A stretch of 52,860 nt of DNA from Bacilli bacterium (GTDB lineage: Bacteria > Bacillota_I > Bacilli_A > RFN20 > CAG-826). This document shows, piece after piece, positions 32,901-41,539 of the stretch. The stretch lies in the NCBI GenBank assembly GCA_017447305.1, contig JAFSNY010000045.1, positions 1-52,860 on the forward strand. Direction: 5' to 3'. Each line of letters opens with the position of its first letter. Within the stretch, counting starts at the first letter, position 1. Below the pieces are notes generated by a model that saw nothing but the letters and a program-made list of their open reading frames with translations, had not been told where the DNA came from and did not search any database. The position numbers and the translations under genes are program-made.

Positions 32901-33036
32901 CAGAGCGTTAAAACTCATTAAACTCAACGAGAAATCACTTATCAAGCTCGGTGAAGCACTCTTGAAGAATCGTTCCATGACTGGTGATGAACTCGAAGAA
33001 TTGCTTCCTGATGATAAATTAATCAAAGAAGAATAA
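29917..33036 (+). CDS. Two-AAA-domain protein with a receiver-like insert and an M41 (FtsH-type) zinc peptidase
   Basis: A 1039-aa cytosolic protein. Residues about 120-330 are a Clp/Hsp100-like AAA module: Walker A GPEGTGKS (164-171), Walker B IIFDD (216-220), sensor 1 FFTTNAG (252-258), arginine finger near R301. Residues about 420-550 look like a receiver fold (VLVASDD, DLVLVDP with D468, IPLFIISN) without the usual Lys. Residues about 610-850 are FtsH-like AAA: Walker A GRNGTGKT (653-660), but the Walker B position reads IIHFQN, so both acidic residues are gone. Residues 866-870 are HEIGH, and the third zinc ligand is likely D943 in TSGISGDI, so the peptidase looks intact. FtsH's membrane helices are absent. 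A terminator follows. Confidence 0.85.
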   Translation: MKRIVVNINHEFNQNFKEAANVSFFDAVIGLLGKQFGNENITVIDRDDFNLQLEVNNGRQEVDSNALIKFIVDSLGVGNLFGKAFSISCYNVAPKEGGLFELPKIGESKFAKQVKKIKGLNEYLLDKVVGQEFAVNTVVNGFIETSTFKTKNDDRPKLTFFFAGPEGTGKSVLAKETVNYLEIPNVAFNSTDYTNADRVYAKISKLINANPNNCAIIFDDCDRFNMDMTSLVYGIYLNGQLGGLSFRNVTVFFTTNAGRSLYENTPRKNLSHLAKQDILDACGREIDKLTNSYCFHPLLLRMFQNEHVVMFNHLQTINYQFILVHHIEELINSFMENTGIAVKADAYELSKVVIYSNPEERDIKKLKEAAEKLLSNEIQYIVKQNGEEDKSLLLSIEQIAFDIDLKGAEKPVKTLFRDRMYKVLVASDDAEMEVIKNAAHETYEFIHASTLEQVKKDIKKGIDLVLVDPLFGLRDEELPVDIEDYNSVGNDIFEYVNRFYSRIPLFIISNTRYEKPYNAYQTLINKGVSELIHYSNDDVSNLANAIYADIAGFELENDVQALRKGNMHLEFNAKQEIKGKDAKVILSKLSLRPVALEHYNNKDADFRRIKNLDDVIGNDVCKDSLRKFGRYLSATSEYLEEGSLPPKLLIINGRNGTGKTSLVKALAEETSSCIISIDVKDFIIKQRDYVDEMQEAFKKARYSSPAIIHFQNINILFGGYENFDSIRAFETLNNELTYSYNDYYHPVIVIGECDPNYSVSPKLTEIATRFFRLPIPTVADIEKYIRKYLTDKNITTVSDKAIHNFALRNGFGTFGSTKKALEFALGNSGGKGLTDEVLKESFDVLMFGDIDLRKRSEHDLRTTAYHEIGHYILFRLFGIRPPFVTIVPRGYYNGYTLHEVKDESTHHTKQMNLNDICVSFGGRAAEVTLNGDKEGITSGISGDIVMATETAFMMVACYAMGDKLAAYTDDLPPEIRYQSPEIYDNVNRILDEQYARALKLIKLNEKSLIKLGEALLKNRSMTGDELEELLPDDKLIKEE

Positions 33037-33052
33037 TTCACTGATTAATCAA

Positions 33053-33084
33053 AAAGGCTCGCCTTCAACAGCGAGTCTTTTTTT
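33053..33084. terminator. Bidirectional terminator
   Basis: A 10-bp stem (AAAGGCTCGC/GCGAGTCTTT with one G-T pair) and an 8-nt loop, flanked by A and T runs, between the converging AAA-M41 and YfhO-type genes. Confidence 0.85.
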
Positions 33085-33106
33085 AATTAATTATATGATA
33101 TTCCTA

Positions 33107-36100
33107 TTATTTTACCATGGAGAGGAATTCTTCGATCTCTTTATTTCTGTTTCGATTATCGAGATAAATGTAACCGAGAAGTGTTGATAAGAAGATCAAT
33201 GAACCAACACATGAGAGGAAGATGCCACCTCTTAAATATGGAGTGTAATAATCCATCTCATATTTGACCGCGCCTTCTTCACCAAGGAATCCAACGAATC
33301 CACCTTGGGAGAGATAGGTGTCAAGTTTCTTTGTCGTTCCATCACTTGATTTAGCTTTGACGGACCATCCCTTATCATAAGCAACTTGAGTAACGATAAA
33401 TCTTTGCTTATCGAAGTTTGTGGTGAAGTCAAAATGATTATCACGGTAATGGACATTTTCAACTTTGTATTGTTTTAGTTCCGCCATCTTGTTTTCATTA
33501 AATGACGTATATGATTCATAGAAAACATCTTCTCTAGTATTGAATGTTCCCCAACGTGGAACGATGATGATTTCTTTGACTTTTCTAGCTGGGGTATTAT
33601 TGACCGCTCTTGAATAAAGAGCACGTGGTCCACGTCTAGAAGTATTGTCGCTTCCACGATCATCATTATGGTTATCACCAGTGATGACTTTGTCATCATC
33701 ACCAATAAGATAGATATCTACTTTTTGACTGTTATAGTAGTTAGCGTTACAGTAGAATACCATTCCCTTAGGATCATAGAATAAATCTTCATTTCCTGGT
33801 TTTGGTCTAATAACGATAACGTAAACTAGTCCACTATTCTTTTCAGGACGAGGATCGACGATTCTATTATCATCATTAACTTGATTAATGATATCTGCAA
33901 TTTTCATATTCTTAGCAACTTTGCTCATCTTATAAACAGTGGAATACCATTTACTGCTGTTAGGTAACGATTTTGCATACACTCTTTGAGCATCAACAGT
34001 GTCTAAAACACCTTTAACTGGCTGGAGAGTTAAATCGCCATCAGCTTCTTCAATAACCTTATTAGCTTCTTCTTTATCAAGAATTGCGCCTTTTAAGAAC
34101 AAATCGTCGTTTCTTAAAGCGGTCCAAGAAGTGTCGATGGTTTTATCAGCGGAAATCAAATCGTTTTCTTCATCATATGGATAAATATCATCATATGTTA
34201 AAGCAAAATCGATATGATTGGTGTCCATATAGGTTTTGAAGTAATCGCTTTGATATTTGCTTGTTACTTCAACGAAATCAAATGGAACATTCGCGTATCC
34301 TGCATATAATCTATCTTTTTCGAGGAAATAATATTTAATACCCAAGAATCTATCTAATCCAATACGTTTTTCCACGTATCTTCCAGACCAACCAGATTTA
34401 GATGTTAAAATCATTGACCAATAGGAGAAATTACAGACATCGAAGTTATAAACTGAATGGAAGAAGGAGGCACCATTAAAGTCATTTCTCGCTCCATCGT
34501 TCTTATTCGCATCCGTACTCATCGTGGAATAGGCTCTGAAATAGGATTTATCATCGTTATTGATTCTTTCAACGATGCTATGTAATGCTTCATTCTTGTA
34601 GAAACCGTAGTTAACATCGAGATACTCTTTTGTTCCATGACCATAAATTGTTAAAGCGCCCATGACACCAGCTTCAACGACAAGGAATCCATAAAGAATT
34701 TTTCTAATGTGCTTATAGTTAAGGAAGATTACCCAAATTGTTGTAAGACCACACACATAGACAATCGCGATGATAGCCGCGGTCATGATGTTGTTTCTTT
34801 CGGTAAAACTGGAATATGTGGAAACGATATATTTCGCAAGTGCAGCAGCGGCGATAATACCAATAACTGTGAATAATCCACCAGCGATAAGCGTTCCTTT
34901 TGGCTCTTCTTTTATATGGTCGAGATATTCCGCTGTATAAGTTAAGAGTGAGGTTGTAACAAAGATTGTCCAACGAGAATATGGTTTGGTAAAACCAAAG
35001 AATAGATAATAGAAGAATGGGGTGAAAATGGTAAAGACCATTAAGCAAACACCAACGACGTGTGACCATTTCTTTTGTTTGATACTTCTAATAAAGGCAG
35101 GAACTAAAAGAATAATGAATGGATAATAACAGAAGGTACTTCCCGCAACATTATCGTATGTTTCGTTGCCTAATTGAGTTAGTGGTGTGCCACGATCAGA
35201 CATCGCTGGGAAGAAGAATTCAATCGCTGGATATAAGTTACGATATTCCGATTTATTATCAAGATTTTTCCAGTTGAAAATATAATCAAATAATTCTTTA
35301 AACTTACCAGCTTTGAGGAATTCTTTGAGAGAATCTAAATAGGTCGCGCTTGTCGCTCTTGGAGCTTCTAAAGCTACCATAATTGATGGAAGAGCGATGA
35401 TGCTCGCCATTAAAATACCGGCGACGAAAGCGATAAACCCAATTCCAAGGATCATCCAGTTATCTTTCATCGTGTTTTCTTTTAATCTTTGGAACCATCT
35501 AAACATCGCATAGACAAACGCCATCATAACAAAGCAGACAAGGAAGAAATAATTAACTAATCCAGAAAGGAAGATGGACGCCATTAAGAACCATGGTTTC
35601 TTGTCGCGAATAATCTTTTCAACACCCCAAAGCATCAAGACGAAGACCAAAGCGTTCTCTGTATAACAGTTGAACCATAAATACCATGCTGTCCAGCCAC
35701 AATATGCAAAAGCAACACCAGCAAGTCTAGATGAACGGTCACTGACCTTCATATATCTTAGATATCCATAGAAGACGAGACCTGCTAAAGACATCCTAAT
35801 AATCGTTGAAATAGCCATCATTTGTCCCATCCATGATCTTGGGAAGAATAAGACAATGAAGAAGAATGGGTCAAATAACGAATAGAAGCTATTAGAGCCA
35901 ATATTATTTACACCTAAGAAGGTGTTCATATCAAATAAACGGAATGAGCCAGTTTTAATAAAATGCCACCAATCATCATAAAGATTCAAATAGAAGGCAT
36001 ATTGCTGGGTGTTATAGTCTCCAGAGAATGGTGTGGTGAAGTGATTGGTGAACAAAGACACCATGAAAAAGATAACTCCAACACCGAGGAGAAAAATAAA

Positions 36101-36187
36101 GTAATAAAACAATGAATTAAGGTTCTTTAAGAAAGAGAATGCTTTTTTAATCTTTCCCTTAATATCTAAAGTTTCATTTGTTTCCAT
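33107..36187 (-). CDS. YfhO-family polytopic membrane protein
   Basis: A 1026-aa membrane protein. The N-terminal half has about a dozen hydrophobic helices with the family's characteristic loop motifs (YAFYLNLYDDWWHFI, YYPFIILLVPAF, KPYSRWTIF). A long extracytoplasmic domain with few helices follows (about residues 520-970), and one C-terminal helix with a basic tail ends the protein. YfhO proteins resemble GT-C glycosyltransferases and have been linked to glycosylation of lipoteichoic acid or other cell-envelope polymers in Bacilli. The exact acceptor here is unknown. There is no clear Shine-Dalgarno sequence before the ATG, and a TATATT lies only 9 nt upstream. Confidence 0.88.
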   Translation of the reverse strand: METNETLDIKGKIKKAFSFLKNLNSLFYYFIFLLGVGVIFFMVSLFTNHFTTPFSGDYNTQQYAFYLNLYDDWWHFIKTGSFRLFDMNTFLGVNNIGSNSFYSLFDPFFFIVLFFPRSWMGQMMAISTIIRMSLAGLVFYGYLRYMKVSDRSSRLAGVAFAYCGWTAWYLWFNCYTENALVFVLMLWGVEKIIRDKKPWFLMASIFLSGLVNYFFLVCFVMMAFVYAMFRWFQRLKENTMKDNWMILGIGFIAFVAGILMASIIALPSIMVALEAPRATSATYLDSLKEFLKAGKFKELFDYIFNWKNLDNKSEYRNLYPAIEFFFPAMSDRGTPLTQLGNETYDNVAGSTFCYYPFIILLVPAFIRSIKQKKWSHVVGVCLMVFTIFTPFFYYLFFGFTKPYSRWTIFVTTSLLTYTAEYLDHIKEEPKGTLIAGGLFTVIGIIAAAALAKYIVSTYSSFTERNNIMTAAIIAIVYVCGLTTIWVIFLNYKHIRKILYGFLVVEAGVMGALTIYGHGTKEYLDVNYGFYKNEALHSIVERINNDDKSYFRAYSTMSTDANKNDGARNDFNGASFFHSVYNFDVCNFSYWSMILTSKSGWSGRYVEKRIGLDRFLGIKYYFLEKDRLYAGYANVPFDFVEVTSKYQSDYFKTYMDTNHIDFALTYDDIYPYDEENDLISADKTIDTSWTALRNDDLFLKGAILDKEEANKVIEEADGDLTLQPVKGVLDTVDAQRVYAKSLPNSSKWYSTVYKMSKVAKNMKIADIINQVNDDNRIVDPRPEKNSGLVYVIVIRPKPGNEDLFYDPKGMVFYCNANYYNSQKVDIYLIGDDDKVITGDNHNDDRGSDNTSRRGPRALYSRAVNNTPARKVKEIIIVPRWGTFNTREDVFYESYTSFNENKMAELKQYKVENVHYRDNHFDFTTNFDKQRFIVTQVAYDKGWSVKAKSSDGTTKKLDTYLSQGGFVGFLGEEGAVKYEMDYYTPYLRGGIFLSCVGSLIFLSTLLGYIYLDNRNRNKEIEEFLSMVK

Positions 36188-36274
36188 GCTCTTAATAATA
36201 TAACCCCAATAACATAAAATTGCATTTTATTTTCTCATAATATGCATAAATCTAATAAAAAATTGCATTTTTTC

Positions 36275-36303
36275 TTGAAAGTCGTTTTTCACTTTTCTAT
36301 TAT
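36275..36303 (+). promoter_or_regulatory. typA promoter (SigA type)
   Basis: TTGAAA (36275-36280), 17-bp spacer, TATTAT (36298-36303). The intergenic region also holds two copies of AAATTGCATTTT (near 36217 and 36260) of unknown meaning. Confidence 0.7.
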
Positions 36304-36337
36304 AGAAAAGCAATTTTTGTAGAAAACAAGAAAAATT

Positions 36338-38167
36338 ATGAACATTAGAAACATCGCTATCATCGCCCATGTCGACCATGGAAAGACCACTCTAGTCGAT
36401 CAATTACTCAGAACCGCAGGAACCTTCAGAAACAATGAAGAAGTCTCGGATCGTGTTTTAGATAGTAATGACATCGAAAGAGAAAGAGGAATCACTATTT
36501 TAGCTAAAACCACATCCATCAATTATAACGGCTGCAGGATTAATATTTTAGACACTCCTGGGCACGCTGATTTTGGTGGTGAAGTTGAAAGAATTATGAA
36601 CATGGTTGATGGCTGTTTGCTTCTTGTTGATGCCTTTGAAGGAACAATGCCACAAACTCGCTTTGTTTTGAAAAAAGCCCTAGAAGCGCATATTAAACCA
36701 ATTGTTTGCATCAATAAAGTCGACCGCGCTAACATCAATATCGCTGATACTTTAGACCAAGTTTTAACTCTTTTTATCGAGTTAGGCGCACCTGATGAAT
36801 TCTTAGATTTCAAAGTCGTTTATACATCAGCTTTGAAAGGAACATCATCAACTAATCCAGACCCAAGCACTCAAACTCCTGGGATGGATGCTGTTCTTCA
36901 AACAATCATTGATGAAATCCCTGCGCCAAAAGTTGAAGAAGACAAACCACTTCAACTCCAAATCTCTCTTCTTGACTACAATGACTTCGTCGGAAGAATT
37001 GGCATCGGAACAATTAAAAGAGGAACAATCGCTGTTAATGATATCGTCGCTGCAAGTAGACTTGATGGATCCACCACAACCTTTAGAATTATGAAACTCT
37101 TTGGTTTTGAAGGATTAAAGAGACTTGAAATTGAAAAGGCCAGCGCTGGGGAAATTGTCGCTGTTGCCGGTCTTCCAGATATTAACGTTGGAGAAACTAT
37201 TTGCCCAACCAACTACGTTGAGCCACTTCCACTAATTAGACTTGATGAACCAACTCTTCAAATGACCTTTGGAACAAACACATCACCATTTTCTGGACAT
37301 GACGGAAAACTCTTAACTGCGAGAAAGATTGAAGAACGTCTCTTCAGAGAAACTCAAAAAGATGTTGCTTTAAAAGTTAAAAGAATTCCTGATTCTGAAA
37401 GTTGGATTGTCTCTGGTAGAGGCGAATTACATTTATCCATCCTCATCGAAAACATGAGAAGAGAAGGATTTGAACTCCAAGTTTCTAAGCCAGAAGTCAT
37501 CATCAAAGAAATTGATGGGGTGAAATGTGAACCTTATGAAGATTTAGAAATTGATATTCCTAATGAATACGTCGGGGATGTCATGACCACGATGGGCGCA
37601 AGAGGCGCAGAACTAATTAATATGGATGCGAAAGAAACGATTACTAAACTAACATACGTTATCGCTTCCCGTGGATTACTTGGATATATGACAAACTTTA
37701 TGACTTTGACCAAAGGTTATGGAATTTTGTCTCATACTTATAAAGAATATCGTCCAATCACCACTGCTTCTCTTGGAGAAAGACAAATCGGCGTCTTAGT
37801 CGCAACGGAAAACGGCATGGCCACTCCATATGCAATCGAACACGTTGAAGAAAGAGGGACGATGTTTATCGAACCAGGTACTGAAGTGTATGAAGGAATG
37901 ATTATTGGCGAAAACCGTTACGATATCGATTTAGCGGTCAATGTCGTATTGAAAAAGAACCTCACCAACGTCAGAAGTTCAACAAAAGATAACACCGTGG
38001 TCCTTAAAACTCCTCGTAAGATGTCATTAGAAGCATGTCTTGATTACATTAATTCAGATGAACTTGTTGAGATTACTCCTAACACATATCGCATGAGAAA
38101 GAAGATTCTTAACACCACCGAAAGAAAGAAATACGACGCTCATAAAAGAGCGGAAGCAAAAGAATAG
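36338..38167 (+). CDS. typA: Translational GTPase TypA/BipA
   Basis: BipA, 609 aa, a ribosome-associated GTPase involved in 50S assembly and stress adaptation. G1 AHVDHGKTT near residue 11, G2 region with RERGITI, G3 DTPGHADF, G4 NKVD and the G5-like TSALKG are visible. They are followed by EF-Tu-like domain 2, EF-G-like domains III and V, and the specific C-terminal domain with EHVEERGTMF and a basic end (RMRKKILNTTERKK). The length is standard. It has its own promoter and a convergent neighbour. Confidence 0.97.
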   Translation: MNIRNIAIIAHVDHGKTTLVDQLLRTAGTFRNNEEVSDRVLDSNDIERERGITILAKTTSINYNGCRINILDTPGHADFGGEVERIMNMVDGCLLLVDAFEGTMPQTRFVLKKALEAHIKPIVCINKVDRANINIADTLDQVLTLFIELGAPDEFLDFKVVYTSALKGTSSTNPDPSTQTPGMDAVLQTIIDEIPAPKVEEDKPLQLQISLLDYNDFVGRIGIGTIKRGTIAVNDIVAASRLDGSTTTFRIMKLFGFEGLKRLEIEKASAGEIVAVAGLPDINVGETICPTNYVEPLPLIRLDEPTLQMTFGTNTSPFSGHDGKLLTARKIEERLFRETQKDVALKVKRIPDSESWIVSGRGELHLSILIENMRREGFELQVSKPEVIIKEIDGVKCEPYEDLEIDIPNEYVGDVMTTMGARGAELINMDAKETITKLTYVIASRGLLGYMTNFMTLTKGYGILSHTYKEYRPITTASLGERQIGVLVATENGMATPYAIEHVEERGTMFIEPGTEVYEGMIIGENRYDIDLAVNVVLKKNLTNVRSSTKDNTVVLKTPRKMSLEACLDYINSDELVEITPNTYRMRKKILNTTERKKYDAHKRAEAKE

Positions 38168-38168
38168 A

Positions 38169-38186
38169 CTCGGAGATCCGAGCCTA
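38169..38186 (+). terminator. typA terminator (weak)
   Basis: CTCGG-AGAT-CCGAG stem directly after the typA stop, followed by CCTATTTTG. The T-run is short. It overlaps the end of the converging PII-like gene. Confidence 0.5.
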
Positions 38187-38573
38187 TTTTGTTTCTTTGG
38201 AAGCTTTTTCTTCTTTAGATTCGGCTTCCTTTTTCTTTTTCTTATCTTCGTCAACGACGTAATGTTCAAATTTTAATCCGACAACATCTTCAACTGGTAA
38301 GGAGAAAGCAATGCCTTGTCCTTTCGTTTGTAGACCTGCTTTTTCATAGATAGCTTTTAAAACCTTATCGCTAATTTTATCATTCACAACAATAAGGACC
38401 ATTTCTTTATCAGGAGTGATGATAATGCCAAAACGTTTTTCCATCTCTTTGTTTCCGGTTCCGCGGGCATGAACAACAGTTCCGCCATAGGCGCCTTCGC
38501 TTCTAGCAGCGTCCATCACTAGTTCGGTAAATCCAGTGTTGACCATTGCGATGATTAAGACAAATTTATCCAT
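38184..38573 (-). CDS. PII-like protein, second of a pair
   Basis: Protein of 129 aa with a PII-like ferredoxin fold: strand FVLIIAMVNTG, helix ELVMDAARSEGAYGGTVVHARGTG, strand RFGIIITPDKEMVLIVVN, helix SDKVLKAIYEKAGL, then GIAFSLPVEDVVG. The T-loop region GGTVVHARGTGN matches the nucleotide-binding signature of PII-like proteins. There is no uridylylation Tyr at the usual place. The C-terminal 25 residues are a Lys/Glu-rich tail. It is adjacent to a second PII-like gene and a DUF1538 membrane protein. Regulation of that membrane protein is inference. Confidence 0.85.
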   Translation of the reverse strand: MDKFVLIIAMVNTGFTELVMDAARSEGAYGGTVVHARGTGNKEMEKRFGIIITPDKEMVLIVVNDKISDKVLKAIYEKAGLQTKGQGIAFSLPVEDVVGLKFEHYVVDEDKKKKKEAESKEEKASKETK

Positions 38574-38585
38574 GTATCCCTCCTT

Positions 38586-38984
38586 TTAGTATGAATTAGT
38601 TAAGAAATAATATAGTCTTGCTCCAATAACGGAGTTTAGTGGTATTGAGAACGATATACCTTTATTTGTTGACCCATCTCCAGTTAGATATTCATTAAGA
38701 AGATATATTGCTTCTTCTTTTTTATCATCCCTGACGATGGATAAGATGACTCCTTTTTTATCATCATGGATACCAAGGATATCATATGCCTTATTCTTTG
38801 ATGTTCCTTGACCAACTTGAATGAAGCTTGCTCCACTACCAACGCTTTCAAATAATTTCACAACTTGATCACTTTGGTGATATCCAACAATCGTAATAAA
38901 GGCATAAAGTTTATGCAAGTTTTTACGATTTTCGATTTTGGTGGTATCGCTCTTTTTACGATTAACAAATGGGACTTTTGCCAT
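38586..38984 (-). CDS. PII-like protein, first of a pair
   Basis: Protein of 132 aa. After a basic N-terminal extension (MAKVPFVNRKK) come LYAFITIVGYHQSDQVVKLFESVGSGASFIQVGQGTSK, VILSIVRDDKKEEAIYLLNEYL and GISFSIPLNSVIG, the same strand-helix-strand pattern as the next gene. The shared end motif G-I-[AS]-F-S-[IL]-P places both in the same PII-like group. TAGGAGG precedes the ATG. It is cotranscribed with the DUF1538 gene 11 nt upstream. The two paralogues may form a hetero-oligomer, which is inference. Confidence 0.82.
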   Translation of the reverse strand: MAKVPFVNRKKSDTTKIENRKNLHKLYAFITIVGYHQSDQVVKLFESVGSGASFIQVGQGTSKNKAYDILGIHDDKKGVILSIVRDDKKEEAIYLLNEYLTGDGSTNKGISFSIPLNSVIGARLYYFLTNSY

Positions 38985-38995
38985 AATGATACCTC

Positions 38996-40561
38996 CTAGA
39001 AATGAATGATTTGCTCATCATCTGCTTCATATGGTTGCATACGCATACGACGGATGGCGAGTTCTTCACTAATTTTCTGACTAACACCGATGATTTGAAT
39101 AGCGATAATTGGAGTTAAAGCAATTAACGCAACAAGCCCAAAGGCAAATTCATAGACATTTCCATCTGGTGTTTTGGTGATAAATATTCCAATCGCAAGA
39201 GGAAGGACAAAGGAGACCGCGACAGGTCCTGAAGCAGTTCCACCAGAGTCAAAGGCAATCGCGGTGAACAAATCTGGGGTGACAAACATTAACGCGATCG
39301 ATAATAAGTACCCAGGAACGATATAATACATGACACTAAATTGATATATAGAACGAGTTATCGCTAGGGCGATAGCTAAACCAACGCCCAACGCTAATGC
39401 GAAGAGGATGGTTGATCTTTTAATCGTGCCAGAACTAACGTCTTCAATTTGTTTCGTTAAGACATGGACGGCAGGTTCGCAAAGAATTGTCACCATTCCA
39501 AGAAGGAACGCGAAGAGGATAACAACGACATTATCAATTGAACCTAAGGCAACGCCAATCTTACGACCAATTGGAGTTAAACATGAACCAACAGCAGTTA
39601 GGAATAAAACTAATCCAACATAGGAAATACCAAAGCCGATAATCATTGACCAAATTTTACTAACTGGGAGTTTGATATAAATAAGTTCATAGACAAGGAA
39701 AATTAAGATGATTGGAAGCATCGCAATCAAAACTTCTATCATTGTGCCCATCTTTGTCATCGAGCTAGGAAGTAACGTGTTAACGACAGTTTTTAATACG
39801 CTTCCCCACGTGGATGAGTCAAATGCACCATAAGCGGAGATGTCATATCCAGCAAATCCTTGAGGCGCAATCCACTCATTAATGATAATGATGAGAGTCA
39901 TCGTTAAGATAGGTCCAATAGAGGCGACACCAACTAAACCGAAACTATCTTTATGAGCGTCTTTTCCTGATCTAACTGTAGCGATACCTAAACCTAAGGA
40001 AAGGATAAATGGAACAGTCGCAGATCCAGTCGTAATTCCACCCGCATCAAAGATGAATGGGAGGTATTGACCGTTTTTAATAAGACAAATAAGAATAAAG
40101 ACGATGAAATATAAGAATAAGTACCAAACTTTTAGTTGACCATGGATAATGATACGAATAACTCCAATGACAACAAAGAGACCAACACCAACAGATATAC
40201 CGCCTAGAAGTAGCCATTTATCAATAGAAACACTTCCAGCGACGATAAGGATGGATGGTTCCGCTAAAGTGATTAACGTTCCTAGAAGGAACGCAAATGT
40301 AATAACGACGAGGATATTCTTTTGACGAGATAAGGATGAACCCATATATTCGCCAATCTTAGTTAATCCACTTGTGCATCCAACACTAAAGAGGGCTAAT
40401 CCGAGGATTAAAGAAACACCGCCAATGGCTAAAAAGATATAATCAACCGCATTAAAATCAATTAGTTTGATTAAGGCCATAACTAAACAAACAACGATAA
40501 TAGGAGTAATCGATATCGAGGCAGTAACAATTGATTTTAAATAGTTATTTTTGATTTTCAT
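38996..40561 (-). CDS. DUF1538 family membrane protein
   Basis: Polytopic membrane protein of 521 aa with 12 or more hydrophobic helices, built as an internal duplication. The motif FDAGGITTGSATVPFILSLG in the first half reappears as FDSGGTASGPVAVSFVLPL in the second, and EPSILIVAGSV as EPAVHVLTKQI. An inverted-repeat architecture of this kind is usual for ion or small-solute transporters. DUF1538 proteins occur next to PII-like genes in many Firmicutes, but the substrate is not established. The two downstream PII-like genes are probably its regulators. Confidence 0.88.
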   Translation of the reverse strand: MKIKNNYLKSIVTASISITPIIVVCLVMALIKLIDFNAVDYIFLAIGGVSLILGLALFSVGCTSGLTKIGEYMGSSLSRQKNILVVITFAFLLGTLITLAEPSILIVAGSVSIDKWLLLGGISVGVGLFVVIGVIRIIIHGQLKVWYLFLYFIVFILICLIKNGQYLPFIFDAGGITTGSATVPFILSLGLGIATVRSGKDAHKDSFGLVGVASIGPILTMTLIIIINEWIAPQGFAGYDISAYGAFDSSTWGSVLKTVVNTLLPSSMTKMGTMIEVLIAMLPIILIFLVYELIYIKLPVSKIWSMIIGFGISYVGLVLFLTAVGSCLTPIGRKIGVALGSIDNVVVILFAFLLGMVTILCEPAVHVLTKQIEDVSSGTIKRSTILFALALGVGLAIALAITRSIYQFSVMYYIVPGYLLSIALMFVTPDLFTAIAFDSGGTASGPVAVSFVLPLAIGIFITKTPDGNVYEFAFGLVALIALTPIIAIQIIGVSQKISEELAIRRMRMQPYEADDEQIIHF

Positions 40562-40583
40562 ATATCTATCTTAACAAGGATTG

Positions 40584-41537
40584 TTAGTTTTTGGCTTTTT
40601 TATTTGTTTCTTTTTTGATGAATGTTCCATCCATCAACGCTAGAAACTCTTTTGGCATTGTCGTGGTGAAATCTAAAACTTTACCAGTAAATGGATGTGT
40701 AAGTTTTAATTCGTAAGCGTGTAGTCCTAATCTACCTAATGGATTAGATGGGTTCCCATATTTATCATCCCCAATGATGTTGTGTCCTTTTTCACCAAGA
40801 TGAACCCTAATTTGGTTCTTGCGGCCCGTTTCAATCTCAACATCAAGGAGAGAATATTTATCGTTTGTTTTTAGAGTTTTGTATTTGGTAATCGCAAGTT
40901 GCCCATCGCCTTTTTTAAAAGATGAATACATCAAATTGAGGGAGTTTTTCTTCAAATATGATGTAATAGTTCCGCTCTTTTCCTTCATTTCCCCTTCGAT
41001 GATTGCGAAATATCCTCTCTTAATAACGAGGTCATTCCACTTATCTTGAAGAGCGTCTCTAAGCTTTGAATTTTTCACAAACATCAAAACGCCAGAAGTA
41101 TCTTCATCAATACGATGAACGACAAAAATGCGGTTATGTTTATCTTTTTGCTGAACATAATCACTAACGATACGGAATGCGGTTGATCCTTTTTCCTTAT
41201 CGGAAGCAACAGATAAAAGACCGCTTGGTTTATTAATGACGATTATCTCATCATCCTCAAAGAGGATAGGAAGATTGCTTCGAGCTTTTTGCCTAATTCC
41301 AGTTTTAGCAATCATTACAACATCATCAGGATAGAGCTTGTAATTAAACTGACTAATAGGGGCGCCATCAACTAAAACACGATGGTTTGAAAGAAGAGAT
41401 TTAACACTGGTTTTTGAGCTATCTTTAAAGATTTCATAAAGAAATTCAAGGAGCTCACATTCGTGAGTGACCTTGTATTCTCTAATTCCTTCATAGTCTT
41501 TGCTACGATGTTCAAATCTTTTCTTGTTCTTATTCAT
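40584..41537 (-). CDS. RluA-family rRNA/tRNA pseudouridine synthase
   Basis: Pseudouridine synthase, 317 aa. An S4-like RNA-binding domain lies at about residues 30-80 (VKSLLSNHRVLVDGAPIS). The RluA catalytic domain has INKPSGLLSV, HRIDEDTSGVLMF with the catalytic Asp near residue 144, GRKNQIRVHL and GRLGLHAYELKLTHP. Which uridine is modified (RluC, RluD or another position) cannot be read from the sequence. It follows the RimK-like gene by 2 nt. Confidence 0.94.
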   Translation of the reverse strand: MNKNKKRFEHRSKDYEGIREYKVTHECELLEFLYEIFKDSSKTSVKSLLSNHRVLVDGAPISQFNYKLYPDDVVMIAKTGIRQKARSNLPILFEDDEIIVINKPSGLLSVASDKEKGSTAFRIVSDYVQQKDKHNRIFVVHRIDEDTSGVLMFVKNSKLRDALQDKWNDLVIKRGYFAIIEGEMKEKSGTITSYLKKNSLNLMYSSFKKGDGQLAITKYKTLKTNDKYSLLDVEIETGRKNQIRVHLGEKGHNIIGDDKYGNPSNPLGRLGLHAYELKLTHPFTGKVLDFTTTMPKEFLALMDGTFIKKETNKKAKN

Positions 41538-41539
41538 AA

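Noticed and set aside
29474-33036. Phage or conjugative-element genes
   Set aside because: Codon usage and spacing look like those of the neighbours, and no integrase, structural or transfer genes are nearby.
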